DNA of 64,000 nt, from positions 13,880,501-13,944,500 of the forward strand of contig OX637399.1 in the NCBI GenBank assembly GCA_951799425.1, given 5' to 3'. Below, in pieces: positions 20,727 to 31,350 of this stretch. Made by a program: the position numbers and the translations under genes. Source of the stretch: Ilex aquifolium (Eukaryota; Streptophyta; Magnoliopsida; Aquifoliales; Aquifoliaceae). Every line of letters starts with the position of its first letter. The first letter of the stretch is position 1. A model generated the notes under the pieces. It did no database searches, had not been told where the DNA came from, and saw nothing but the letters and a program-made list of their open reading frames with translations.

Positions 20727-22577
20727 TGATTGATTGGTAATTACGTCGTTCCTAACCTCGTAACATCACCCTCACCCTCAATGTGTGTATGTGGCTTATA
20801 GTGATGGGGGAGTGTCACTCTCCCTCCGGATGATGCAAGAAGATAGGAAACAACAACAAAATGGATGTGAATGGAAATGTGATGAACAAAATAGATGGAA
20901 TGAGATGCGGTGTGCACAAAAATGCTCCCCAATCGAAAGGAGTCTTTTGTGGTCGTGTGTTTTACTTGGAAAATATTCCAAGGTCGTCTCCTCAGGGAAG
21001 GAAAGAGAGTTTTGTGAAAGTGATTTTGCAAAAGTGAAAAGAAAGTGTAAAATCTTGTATTTGAGTTTTGTGTTTGGTTTGTGAATGAAAATGCAAATAA
21101 AGCAAGTGTTGATTAACCACAAAGGTTCACTCCAATGGGAATGTCAAGCCAACTCAAAGCCTTCCTCCGATTGAGCATGAATGAACGATTGATTCGGGGG
21201 AAGCTAGGGACGAGATTGGTGAGTAATCTAAGCATAAACCGTGACTAGGCCTACGGAATATCAAAGGCTCACCAACTCATCCACTTTCAACCCCGTCAAA
21301 CCGAACCATTTGACTCAAAAGGGAGGAAAGAAGAAGAGTTGAAATGGAATCCCCAAGAGGAATTTTCCCTTGGATTAACCAACTTAAATCCTAGCTAATC
21401 ATACATAAAAATGAAAGACAAGCATAATGTAAAGACATATAATGAAGACATGAAGCATGAAAATTAACTTACAACAAGAAATCTAAAGCTATGAAGAGAA
21501 ATATTCAAAACCCATTTTAAGCTAAAAATGAAGAACATGAAAGCATAACAATGGTGAAATGAAGAACATGTAAGTAAACTTGCAATAGACTTGAAAGGAA
21601 TGAGATTAAAGACAATAGATTAAACTTAGAAGATCCTTACAAGAGATTACATGACAATGGAATGAAGAGAATGCAAAAATGTAAACTTTCGGCACTATTC
21701 ATTGTCTTCTTCATTGGAACTAAACTAAGCTTAGGTAGCCCCCCCAATACAAGCTTGTAATGTTGAATATATGGAGTGTATGCCTCTCATTTTCGTGCAT
21801 GGTGGTCCCCCCTAGCTGTGTGAACGAGCTCCCATCAAGAGAGGGCTGAATGGATGGCTTTGACAGGCTAGGGAGAGCATAGCCTGGTAGCCCACTTCCC
21901 TCCCCCTTCCTTCAATGTTCAAGCCTCAAAAGTCTTCCCCAAGGTGTAAGAGAGACATGGTTGTGTAAGGAAATGTTGGGGGAAACGTGGGAGAATCGAT
22001 GGTGGGACCCCCAAGCAAGTGGGGCTGAGTTGCAGGAGCATCGGGGCTGCTTCAGGGGAGCGTACCGGTACCCCGAACACCAGAAACTTCGGCGTACCGG
22101 TACGCGTACCGGTACCCTCTTTTCTGCTCTGGACCATTTTTGGTAGAATCGGCATAACTTTTGATCCAACCGTTGGATTGCGCTGAAATTTTGACACAAA
22201 ATATAAGACACCCAGATATACAACTTTCATGTTTTGCACTTTTTCAAATTCTGAGTAGATCATGGTCAAAATGGAGGCACTCCGAGGCAGTACTTCCAAA
22301 CGATGTGGCTGCTGATGCCCTTGTTCCCAAGCACCAATGCCTTCTTGATTTCTTCACTTTTAAGCCTCCAATTCTTCATGTATTGTGTCCATGCATTCAC
22401 CACACATCCATCAAGGTTGCAATGTCCTAAAATCAATCATTTAAGCTATAAAAGGTTGCAACATCAAAATATCAACATTATAGTTCAAAACGGCTAACTT
22501 CTAAGCACTTATATGCAAAAGTTGAGTTGAAATGCTTGCAATGAGGCCATGAAATATGCAAAATTACGCACTCATCA
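20727..22577 (-). repeat. 5' LTR of element C (1851 bp)
   Basis: Nearly identical to 15832-17694. It starts on the minus strand at 22577 and ends at 20727. It has three GTACCGGTAC sites (22062, 22094, 22106). The ORFs in it mirror those of the other LTR. Confidence 0.95.
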
Positions 22578-23880
22578 GTATGCTGACATTTGTAATCACC
22601 TTGCAACAGGACAAATACCGCCACAATGGAGCCTGGAGGATAAAAGACGATTCATGGCAGACGTGAAGTATTTTTACTTCGACAATCCGTATTTGTTCAA
22701 ATATTGTCCAGACCAGGTCATGAGGAAATACGTGCCCAAAAATTAACAACGGAACGTCCTTGCATTCTGCCATTCCCAAGCTTGTGGCGGACATTTCTCG
22801 GCAAAGAAAACTTCGGCCAAAATTTTGCAGTCAGGTTTCTATTGGCCCTCTCTCATTAAAGACTGTGTTTCATATTGTAAGGCATGCGACAGATGCCAAC
22901 GATTAGGTAGTGTGACCCGCAGAAATATGATGCCCCTTTCCCTCGTCCTTATCATAGAAATATTTGACTGTTGGGGCATCGATTTCATGGGTCCATTCCC
23001 CATGTCTTTTGGTTATCTGTACATTCTTCTGGTAGTGGACTACGTGTCCAAGTGGGTAGAGGCTATCCCAACCAAGACTAATGACCACCGGGTCATAGTC
23101 AAGTTCCTCAAAGAGAACATTTTTTCGAGGTTTGGGATGCCTCGTGCAATGATCAGTGATGGTGGATCCCACTTCTGTAATAGGCCATTTGCATCATTAA
23201 TGTTTAAATATGGCGTTACACACAAAGTATCCACTGCATACCACCCACAAACCAATGGCCAAGCTGAATTAGCCAATAGGGAGATTAAGAATATCTTGGA
23301 AAAAACGGTTAACCCAAACAGGAAGGATTGGTCAGTCAGATTGACCGATGCCTTATGGGCGTACCGTACTGCCTATAAGACTGTTTTGGGCATGTCTCCC
23401 TACCGGCTGGTTTATGAAAAAGCTTGCCATTTGCCGGTTGAAATGGAGCACAAGGCCTACTGGGCCATAAAGACCTTGAATTTTAACTTGAGAATGTCCA
23501 GTGAGCAGAGAAAATTGGAACTGAATGAATTGGAAGAGATCCGAAGAGATGCATATGAGAGTTCCAAAATTTCAAAAGAACGGGCTAAAGTTTTTCATGA
23601 CAATTCCATCACACGGAAATCATTTGAGCCCGGACAAAAAGTACTCTTGTATAATTCTCGTCTCTCCGTGTTCCAAGGAAAACTAAGATCCCGTTGGGAT
23701 GGGCCCTATCTTTTCGAGGTGGCCTACCCCAACGGAGCGGTAGATATCACAAACCCTAAAGATGGCCAAACATTCAAGGTCAATGGCCAAAGACTCAAGC
23801 CATTCTTTGAGGGTTTTGAAGGACAGGTGGAGGAGGAGGATTTAATTGACCCGGTGTACCCGGAATTGATGGAGGGTTAG
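22578..23880 (+). pseudogene. pol: Integrase of element B
   Basis: After the TSD copy (22578-22582) the reading resumes with ADICNHLATGQIPPQW...YFDNPYLFKYCPDQVMRKYVP. A TAA at 22744-22746 breaks it. The HHCC zinc region ([11 protein letters not shown]...CKACDRCQR) spans about 22770-22905, and the last ORF is open from 22825 for 351 codons. The DDE core shows [19 protein letters not shown] and [12 protein letters not shown], all intact. The C-terminal domain has [14 protein letters not shown] and [11 protein letters not shown]. It ends at the TAG at 23878-23880. No chromodomain is present, as expected for Athila-type elements. Confidence 0.88.
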
Positions 23881-24082
23881 CCAGCGTTTATCCCTCCTAC
23901 TGTACAGGTACTTTTAGTTATTTATGTCATTTTTATTTTATGTCACTCACTTGATGTGGTTGTATAGATTGGGTTCTCTTAGATCCGGATCTTGGTGTTT
24001 TTTGTCAAAAGCGCAATTGCGAGGTGTTCTCTTACCCTACTTATCTTTTTATTGTCTTCCATTGCATACTATATCTTTTTGT

Positions 24083-24121
24083 TGCATTGAGGACAATGCA
24101 TGATTCTAGTTGGGGGGTGAG
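24083..24121 (+). other. Internal hairpin and second polypurine tract (B)
   Basis: TGCATTG-AGGA-CAATGCA (24083-24100) is a perfect 7-bp stem with a 4-nt loop. AGTTGGGGGGTGAGG follows 8 nt later, resembling the terminal polypurine tract AAGTTGGGGGG(...)TG next to the 3' LTR. The pair is kept in C, D and G. Confidence 0.7.
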
Positions 24122-25945
24122 GTGCACCATTCGTATGATACACCAAGGTTGCTTGTAAATTTTTGATTTTTGCTTGCATTAGTGAAAAATAGGTGAAATT
24201 TTTGAAAATTTTTGATGAAAAAAATAATCTAATTGTTGATCTGTATTCCTTCATGATGAGTATGTGAGTTTGATGACATGTTGATCTTTGTTGTGAACTT
24301 TGTGCACATGAGTATTCTATGGAAGTTGATCCTATGCATGAGTATCATTTATGTATTGATTTTTGAACTCAACTGTATGTGACTCTTGAATGTGTAATTT
24401 TGGCAATTTACGGATTGGATTCATGTTTTTAAGCTTGACATAAGTAGTCGAGATGAGTAAAGACCCTTGAGAGCTTTAGTGCCAAATCCTTTTTGGAGGG
24501 AATTTACAATTACTCAAAGAACAAATTTTTTTGTCATGTTTGTTCAATAGTCTCATTATGTTTGTGTTGGTTAGTGCATTTGGATAGTAGACTGATTTGT
24601 CTTGAACATATAATGCCCTCCCATGCGGACCTGGAAGTGATCTTAGGCCATCATTGAATATTTTGAGCCTTTATATATTTTTTTTCTTTCTTGTGCAAAT
24701 ATTATCCCTAGTGCCGTGATTGAGCTTATTTGAAATTTGTTTCTATGCCACACAGTTGACCAAGCCTATGAAAATAAGAAAGATATACCTTACCTTGGTT
24801 GTTCCTAAAAGCAGAAATGAGTGATTGCAAAAGCAAAGGAAGTGTGGTGTGGAAACCCAAACAAAAGGGATAAATGATGTGAAACTCAAAGAGTTCAATG
24901 GAAAAAGAATGAAAATCCAAGAAAAGAAGAAAAAAAAAGGGGTGAGAAGAAGAAAAGAAAAATGTTAAGGAAAAGAAGAAAAAGAAACAAAGAATGTGGT
25001 GATGGGGTGAGAATCAAAATCCCATGAAAAGGGAAGTGTCTTTCTAAAATAAAAGTCTCTCACTCGGAACAACCCTCTTTGTTACCCTATATCCTTCATT
25101 TCATTTTCCTAGATACCACCCCAAGGCCCCATTATAACCCTTAAAGTCCTAAGTGATCTAGAGAAGTTGGGATGTGCATAATTTCAAAGGGAATGATGAG
25201 TTTAGTCTCACTACCTAATGCCCTAATATTCTGTTCATGGGACTATGCCAAGTTCGCTTCATTTTCATTTTTTAACTTCATTTTTGGATTACATGTGAGC
25301 ACACTTTGTTTTGAACACAAGACTCTATCTCACATGTACACATGGAGTGCATACCAGGATAACTTGAGTGTAATTCATTGCTTAAGAGTGTCCCTTGGTG
25401 AGTTTTTGCATTGAAGCTGAATTTGTCCAGCTAGTCGAATGTGAATTCTGTTGTGTAACTGTTCAAATTACTTGTTTAATTCACACACACGCAAGTTGAA
25501 AATGAATTTATAGGTGCATACTTTAGACTAGTATCTAAGACTATGGTGTGGCTCATGTATACTTAGTTCAATCATTTGAGAAATCTGTCAAATAGCTCCA
25601 TGCTTGCAAGAATAAGGGAATATGGCTCAAGTTTATGATATTTGAAATGAATTGGAGATGCCCATTTTTACTAATATTATGACTTGCATTGTTGGGTGTT
25701 CATTTTGATAGCTAAGAATAAGAAATATGTTCCTTGTACATTGAATGCATCAAAAACTTAAATCACTGTGCAATTTCAGTAATAATTTAGACATGATGGT
25801 TTGGACTGTGGTTTATAAGTGGAGCACATGTTGGGGATGGAACAGAGGTCATAGGTGGTGTGGTAAAAGGTCTAAGGAGGTCCTGAGTAAGAATGAAGTG
25901 GAGTGGTGTGCTCAACAGGATTAAAATAGCAGACAAAGCAGGAGC

Positions 25946-25987
25946 ATACCAGTACAGTTTGGCTTCTGAAGTGTAGAGTACCGGTAC
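25946..25987. repeat. LTR-like palindrome sites upstream of the 3' ORF of B
   Basis: ATACCAGTAC (25946) and GTACCGGTAC (25978), embedded in CAGACAAAGCAGGAG...CAGTTTGGC...GGTCTGCTG. That context is the same as the array in B's own LTR (9685-9820). Confidence 0.75.
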
Positions 25988-26236
25988 GGTCTGCTGAACT
26001 AAAATTTTTTCCTCGGAGAACCCTTCATTTCCTACCTCAAACTACAGCCATAAACTCACCCTCTCTCACTCGAAACTTCCCAAGCCTCCAAATCCCCTCT
26101 CCTCTCTTGCAAACCTAAATCCATCCTCTCGCTAAGCTTCAATTTTGGGTAAACCATGACGGTGAAACCCTAATTGCCAAATTTCCTTAAGCCCTTTTCT
26201 CTCCAAATTTTCACAGATCTCTCCAAGGAACTACAA

Positions 26237-27508
26237 ATGGCTCGTCACTTGGATGTGGTCCCTGAGGCCTCAGACTCGATTGAGGGTTTTCTCTTGATTC
26301 TTTTTGCAATTTCCTCAATAGGGGCACTGTTGCACTGCATGGCCCGAACCAAAAGACTTGGTCCCCCTCCACTCGAGGACTCCACAAGCCGCAAGAGAAG
26401 CGGGGAAGGGTCAAGTGTGGACCCAAATGTGCAGAGGAAGAAGGCCAAACACGAGGCACGACTCCGGTGGATTCAGGGAAAGAGTGTGACTTGTGAGCGA
26501 CACCTCGATCACCTCTCACTGACCCCAAGGCACGAGGTGGTGAAGATCGTTGATGGACATGGTATGAGCTTTTGGTTCGAGCCCGTTGATGGGTACAATT
26601 TGTCAATGTGTAGAGAATTCTACCAAACTCTTAGGGTGGTTGTGGTGGACGGTGCAGAAGTGTTGAGAGCAAATGTGCGGGGTAAAAAGTTCGATGTGAC
26701 TCCCGATGTCATTGCCACCCTTCTTGGAGGATATGAGAGACCACCATCCTTCCCCCTACCTATCCTCACGATGTCACTAGAGCCAAAACTAGAGAAGAGT
26801 TCGTGGCTCTAATGTATGAGGATCCCACTCAATTCAAAGGAAATTTTTCAGAGTGGAGGATTGAAGCATGTGTACGGGCTCCTTAACAAACTCCTCCACT
26901 ACAATCTGCTTCCCAAGGCTGCGGAGAAGAGGCCAAATGTGGAGAAGTTAGCCCTGTTGGATGCCGTCGTGTCTGGAAAAACAATCGACTTTGCACTCTT
27001 CATGTGGGAAGTAATGAAGGACTTCGCTGAAACACTGAAGCCGATGACTAATTTGTTGTACGGGAATTTGGTAACCCGGATGTGCACGCACTTCAAGGTA
27101 AAGGGCTACGTGTTTGACAAGCTCACTCCTCCCGAGACCGGGGCTATTGGCAAGGCCAGTAGTAAGAAGAGAAAGGCAATAAGTAAGGGAGAGTGGGCTA
27201 GGAACATGGGCCCTGATGCTGAGGCTGCCGGACCATCCTCATCCTCGGGGCCATCCACAGCTGCACCAGCACGATCAGTCCCCCAGCATTTGGATGCACT
27301 CGAGGTGTCAATGCAGGGGATGACGACGATGCTTAGAGAAATCTTCATGCATACCTTCCCTGGGAGACCTATCCCAGGAATCCCCACTCCAACAGCCACC
27401 GCTCCCACAGCAGCTGAGGAGGGGGAGGATGACGATGACGACGAGGAGTCTGGGGAAGGCGAGGAGTCTGAGGGGGCTGATTATGAGAGTGAGGATGAGA
27501 GTGAATGA
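26237..27508 (+). pseudogene. 3' ORF of element B (plant transposon-associated protein), broken
   Basis: It occupies the env-like position downstream of integrase. The start homologous to D is MARTKR at 26339; an in-frame ATG at 26237 would add a hydrophobic segment (FLLILFAISSIGALL). A basic N-terminus follows (SRKRSGEGS, KKAKHEARLR), then MSFWFEPVDGYNLSMCREFYQ, NVRGKKFDVTPDVIATLLGGY and, after two frame changes near 26760 and 26840, GGLKHVYGLLNKLLHYNLLP and LVTRMCTHFKVKG. The C-terminal tail is very acidic. The pattern matches the 'putative plant transposon protein' family found next to Athila-type elements. The function is unknown; I see no clear envelope features. Confidence 0.75.
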
Positions 27509-27834
27509 GTAGGGGTTTGTGTAGTTTTTGTTAGGGTTGTTGTAGTCGGTGTTGGATTATCGATGGTTAGAATGATGATGTAGGTTGTTTTGGTTCCTTT
27601 TTGATGTCCTACCCCATTGTACTCCATCTTTTTAACACATTAATGGAAAACCACAGCTCGGATTCAATCCTATCTATTTTATTTTGTTAATTGCACTATG
27701 AATTTTTTTTTGTTTTTGTTAATTGATTGATTGAATTGGTTGTTTAGCTGGATTTTTGTATGTCATGTTTATTAACTTGTTGAAAAATAGATTTTGCTAA
27801 GGGACTAGCGAAAGCCAAGTTGGGGGGGGGGGTG
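27509..27834 (+). other. Trailer and polypurine tract of element B
   Basis: No gene. It ends with the polypurine tract CCAAGTTGGGGGGGGGGGGTG (about 27814-27834, 20 bases or fewer per unit), directly before the 3' LTR. The tract primes plus-strand DNA synthesis. Confidence 0.75.
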
Positions 27835-29515
27835 TGATTAGCATAAAAACTTTGCATATTTTAAGTGCTAATCATCTAATGTTCAATTGTTTTGGGGGTT
27901 AATAGATTGGAGTTGTTGTATTATCGAGCTTAACGATGATTTTTGGTGTTTGCAGAAGAAGAACACCAAATGAGGCCTATTAAAGCATTCCCAAAGGAGT
28001 CGAGGCAAATGAGGATGAAAGAATGGCTAAAGAGTGGTTCAAGATTGAAGAAATCAGGAAAATCAGACAAAGCAGCAGGAGAGTACCGGTACACAGTACC
28101 GGTACAGTTTGGCCACTAGAACAGAGTGTACCGGTACTCAGTACCGGTACGGTCCAGTCTCTGGAGTTCGGGGTACCGGTACTGCGTACCGGTACGGTTT
28201 GCTGTTCATGCCCCAAATTTTGCAACTCGAGCTAGCCGTTTTGAGGGTCCCACCAACTGACATCCCCTACTCCCCTGACACGCCCACAATACTATTCACC
28301 CCCTGTTCACACTTTTGATTGGCTGTTGGAGGCTTGGGTGATCAATGAAGAGAGAGAAGAGAGGAGGAGCTGGGTGTGCAGACAAACTCTGCACTCCCCT
28401 GTCCAGGTCATCCCTGCTGCACCCTACTGATGGGGGTCACTTCAGGGAGCTAAAGGACCACTCCAGGCACGGTTTTTGTGAGGCCAAGCTCTCCAATGAT
28501 CAGCATTCTTCCAGAGCATTGAAGAGGATATAGAGAGAGAAGCTCCAGGCGGAGAAGATGATGAATAGTAGTTTTAGAGAGAGAAAGTTGTGATTTTTGC
28601 ATTTCTTCTACTGCATTGTCTTGTAATCAATGATATGAACCTTTAGAATTTCATTGAATGTCATTAATGCTATTTACCTTCATGTTTCTGGCTAGTTAAT
28701 GCTCTTCTTAAGTTTCTACCATTAATGCTTCAAGTCTTTCATGGTCTTTGTTGTAAAAATGGGATTGAAATGCTTTCACTCTTAGCTTGTGTTTTATTGC
28801 ATTTAGTGATTCTAGAACTTCATATTTGTGCAATGCATTCTATTTACATTGTCATTTTCATTTCAAGTATGAGTAGCTAAACTCTTTAGTTGGCAAGACC
28901 AAGGGGAATCTCCCTTTGGGTATACCATTTCAACTCCTTCTACTCCCTCCCTTTAGAGTCCAATGGTTCGGTTTGACTAGATTGAAGGTGGATGATTTGG
29001 AGAGTCTTTGATAATCCGTAGGCCTAGTCACGGTTTATGCTTAGATACCCTCCGACATCATCCTCGGCTTTCTATGAATCAATCGTTCATTCATGCTCAA
29101 TCGGAGGAGTGATTTGAGTTGAGATGGTATACCTATTGGAGTGACCTCTTGGAATTGCCAACACTTGCTTTCCCATTTCATTTTCATCAAAACACATTTC
29201 ACCAAACAACTTTCCACCACAAGAATTTTTACACTTTCGTTTCCCCAAAATCACTTTCAAATTGGTTTACTTCCTTCCCTGTGGAAACGACCTTGGAATA
29301 CCACCAAGTAAAAGATGACCCACGAAAGTCTCCTTACGATTGGGGAGCATTTTTGTGCATTCACATATCACATTTTCACCAACCTATTTCCTTTCCTATT
29401 GCCCTTTCTTTTGACACTATCCCAAGGGAGAGTGACACTCCCTTTCGTTCATACACTTTGACTGCTAAGGGATAGTATTTAAGGGGTTAGGAATAACACC
29501 ATTTTTGATCAATCA
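27835..29515 (+). repeat. 3' LTR of element B (1681 bp)
   Basis: It starts TGATTAGCATAAAAAC and ends TTTTTGATCAATCA, followed by the TSD ATCCA. Six intact GTACCGGTAC sites lie at 28083-28195, at the same offsets as in the 5' LTR. About 33 differences from the 5' copy. Confidence 0.95.
28083..28195. repeat. GTACCGGTAC array x6 in the 3' LTR of B
   Basis: Six perfect copies in three pairs (spacers ACA, TCA and TGC between pair members). These are the intact counterparts of 9699-9811. Confidence 0.93.
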
Positions 29516-29520
29516 ATCCA

Positions 29521-30145
29521 CCCGTACCCTGAGGTCTTCTGTCTGCTTGGGGCGTATCTCTCCGCCTTCTCAGCATGGATCGACATGCTCCCCTGTTCCG
29601 GGGTATCGGACGGAGAGGGTTGACCCTTCCTCGGATTCCCCCACGCCCCCTCGCCCGGACAGTCCCCGACGGAGGTCATTCCAAGCCAAAGGTCTAGTCC
29701 TCTTGGCTGGAACCTCCGGGGGCTGTCCCTTGGCCCTCAGGCGCTTCGAAGCCTTGGAGCTCCCTGCTCTACCACTCAGGCGGTTCCTCAAGTCGCCAGC
29801 TCCTACTTCCCTGACGGAGGGCTCCCGTGATGGCCTCTAGTCTCGAGATCCTCCACCTGAGAGTGCAAACTCATCGAGTCGGTTTAGGATGTTCATGTTG
29901 TCCTCCTCTAACTGTCGTAGTCGATCCCCGAACCGATCTTCAATCACATCAGCAAGTTGACGGGCCAAGGGGGTTGATTTTCCAGCCCTGATACTCATAC
30001 TAGTTTGGCGGGTTTTCTCCCTAGAATGATCGAAAAGTTCCTTGTTGACACTTTCAACGTGGTCCTTCATTCTTGAGATGGAGGGAGCCGGTAAATCCAT
30101 ATTCCTTTGTTGAGGACCCTTTCCTTTTTGACGAGTATTCACCAT
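29521..30145 (-). pseudogene. gag: Gag of Tat element A, N-terminal part
   Basis: The ATG at 30143-30145 starts MVNTRQKGKGPQQRN, a typical Tat gag start about 30 nt inside the PBS. Residues follow with LARQLADVIEDRFGDRLRQLEEDN, a predicted coiled coil. A TAG at 29837-29839 cuts it; beyond it the reading is Arg/Gly-rich and poorly conserved up to the insertion point of B at 29520. The capsid domain proper is at 9160-9450. Confidence 0.75.
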
Positions 30146-30175
30146 GGTTACTGTTCTTTGGAAAATTTCATCGAT

Positions 30176-30193
30176 TTCCCACAGATGGCGCCA
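30176..30193 (-). other. Primer-binding site of element A
   Basis: Minus-strand TGGCGCCATCTGTGGGAA, 12 nt from the LTR end at 30206. It shares only the first seven bases with the Athila-like PBS, so a different primer tRNA is likely. Confidence 0.7.
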
Positions 30194-30205
30194 AACTGGG
30201 CGGGA

Positions 30206-30891
30206 TGTTTTTCGCATAATAAATAAATAAATAAAAACAGCTCTCCCTTGGTGAACTCGTGTTTACCTCGAAAGTCGACGATCCCGTGGCAAAGGAAGGC
30301 CAAATGTGGCCTAAGGAGTGGTGATGAATTGCTTCCAAGGCTGTCTGATCGATTCCGGTGAGCTGTAGGCGGTTCCTTGCACTAAAAGGATGGGTTAGAA
30401 GGGCGCCGGAGTATTTTTCGGCGTATCCCCTCCGACGATCAAGTCAGTTTCTGTGAAAGAGGGGAAGGAAAAGCACGGTGTGTTGTGAGAATTGGATTTT
30501 GCATACCTTTGCCTCACATTGGTGAGTGCTATTTATACCTTCCATGAAGGTCATCATTGCCGTCAGGCGGGTCCCATCAAGAGGAAGTCCCCCATTGGTC
30601 CATTTGGAAGGCAGTAGGTAATGCGCAGTCATTGGACATTGCACCTCCCATTTTGCGTGGGGGAGGCCTTGTTATTAATTGCTCGGGCTCTCGAGCATTT
30701 AATGTTCTTTCTTCTATGCACAGGCATTAAATGCTCGGGTCCTCTCTCAATCAAGAATCCTAATTTTTTGCATTAGAACATGGGGCCTGCAACCATTTAA
30801 CGGCCACCATCTCATAAATACACCGCTATCATGACGAAAGGACCGTTCTCCTTATCTGCAAAAATTTTCCGCTATACACATTTTCTCACCA
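30206..30891 (-). repeat. 5' LTR of Tat element A (about 686 bp)
   Basis: On the minus strand it starts TGGTGAGAAAATGTGTATAG (30891) and ends GCGAAAAACA (30206). It carries a TATA box and ACTGACTTGATCGTCGGAG (about 30425-30445), a motif commonly seen in Tat-type LTRs. The right flank is TCCCG. The partner LTR is outside the window. Confidence 0.75.
30531..30537 (-). promoter_or_regulatory. TATA box in the LTR of element A
   Basis: On the minus strand GGTATAAATAGCAC lies mid-LTR, about 350 bp from the LTR start, upstream of the ACTGACTTGATCGTCGG motif. That is the expected place for the U3 core promoter. Confidence 0.65.
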
Positions 30892-31350
30892 TCCCGCCTT
30901 TTAGTAGTTCTATCAATTGATCAGTTTTGATGTCAGATTCGATTAATTGGATATGAATTTGTTTTTTTATGTGTTATTCAATCTAAATATTAATCTATTA
31001 TATAATATTTCTTGGATTCAGATATGAGTGTAATAAAATCAGACTCAATTTTGCTTAGATCCAAAAAACATGTACTTACAAACAACATTTATTGAATTTG
31101 TGATTATTTCATAAAATATAGTTGAAAGTAATATTTAGTTCAGTAAAAATTAGCTTAAATATAGTTATTCCTATTTTAGATTTGATTTGTGACATTGAAC
31201 AAGTTCAGATTTTAACTTTAAAACTTTACTCCAAAAGATCTTTGCATTTTTGTATTCAATTTCAAATGAGCATCAGTGATAAAAAAATCACTTTTACAAA
31301 AGTAAGGCTACAAACTACCTTTCTAAAAAAAAAATCAAATCTCATGCACT
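30892..31350. other. AT-rich spacer in F
   Basis: No gene, repeat or known signal recognised. It lies between the LTR of A and the 3' end of the antisense gene. Confidence 0.5.

Larger units (their letters stand above)
15832..22577 (-). mobile_element. Element C: non-autonomous Athila-related LTR element
   Basis: 6746 bp with TSD GTATG on both sides (15827-15831 and 22578-22582), oriented on the minus strand. The LTRs are 1863 bp (left, 3') and 1851 bp (right, 5'); the difference is one 12-bp palindrome unit. The internal region (17695-20726) has the same PBS, leader hairpin, ORF type and 3' module as element G but no pol. LTRs differ at about 11 other positions (about 0.6%), so it is the youngest element with measurable LTR pairs here. 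Confidence 0.95.
23881..26236 (+). other. 3' non-coding module of element B
   Basis: About 2.35 kb without a supported gene, homologous to 45164-47525 in D and to parts of G and C. It contains a hairpin plus internal polypurine tract (24083-24121), a purine-rich stretch (about 24900-25000), and two degenerate/intact GTACCGGTAC sites at 25946 and 25978 just before the 3' ORF. A pyrimidine-rich tract ending TTTTCACAG near 26215 could be a 3' splice site. Confidence 0.7.
9451..29515 (+). mobile_element. Element B: Athila-like Ty3/gypsy element with 3' ORF, split by C
   Basis: A complete element with TSD ATCCA on both sides (9446-9450 and 29516-29520) and two LTRs of 1681 bp each. Order: LTR, tRNA-Asp PBS, gag, protease, RT, RNase H, [element C], integrase, long 3' non-coding module, separate 3' ORF, polypurine tract, LTR. 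Without C it is about 13.3 kb. The LTRs differ at about 33 positions by eye (about 2%), nearly all transitions. It is the only member of its group here that still carries recognisable RT, RNase H and integrase, though all are broken. Confidence 0.95.
3474..30891 (-). mobile_element. Element A: Tat-type Ty3/gypsy retrotransposon, split by B
   Basis: The element occupies 3474-9450 and 29516-30891; 9451-29515 is the inserted element B. On the minus strand the order is 5' LTR (30206-30891), PBS, gag, protease, RT, RNase H, a second RNase H, integrase and a 3' non-coding region cut at 3473 by element J. Its 3' LTR must lie left of the window. The second (archaeal-type) RNase H between RNase H and integrase marks the Tat clade. 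The many in-frame stops and frameshifts indicate an old, dead copy. Confidence 0.88.

Noticed and set aside
26237-26338. Signal-peptide-like start for the 3' ORF of B
   Set aside because: The hydrophobic segment lies upstream of the start shared with D and is not present in D, so it is more likely leader sequence read by chance. I kept it only as a remark.
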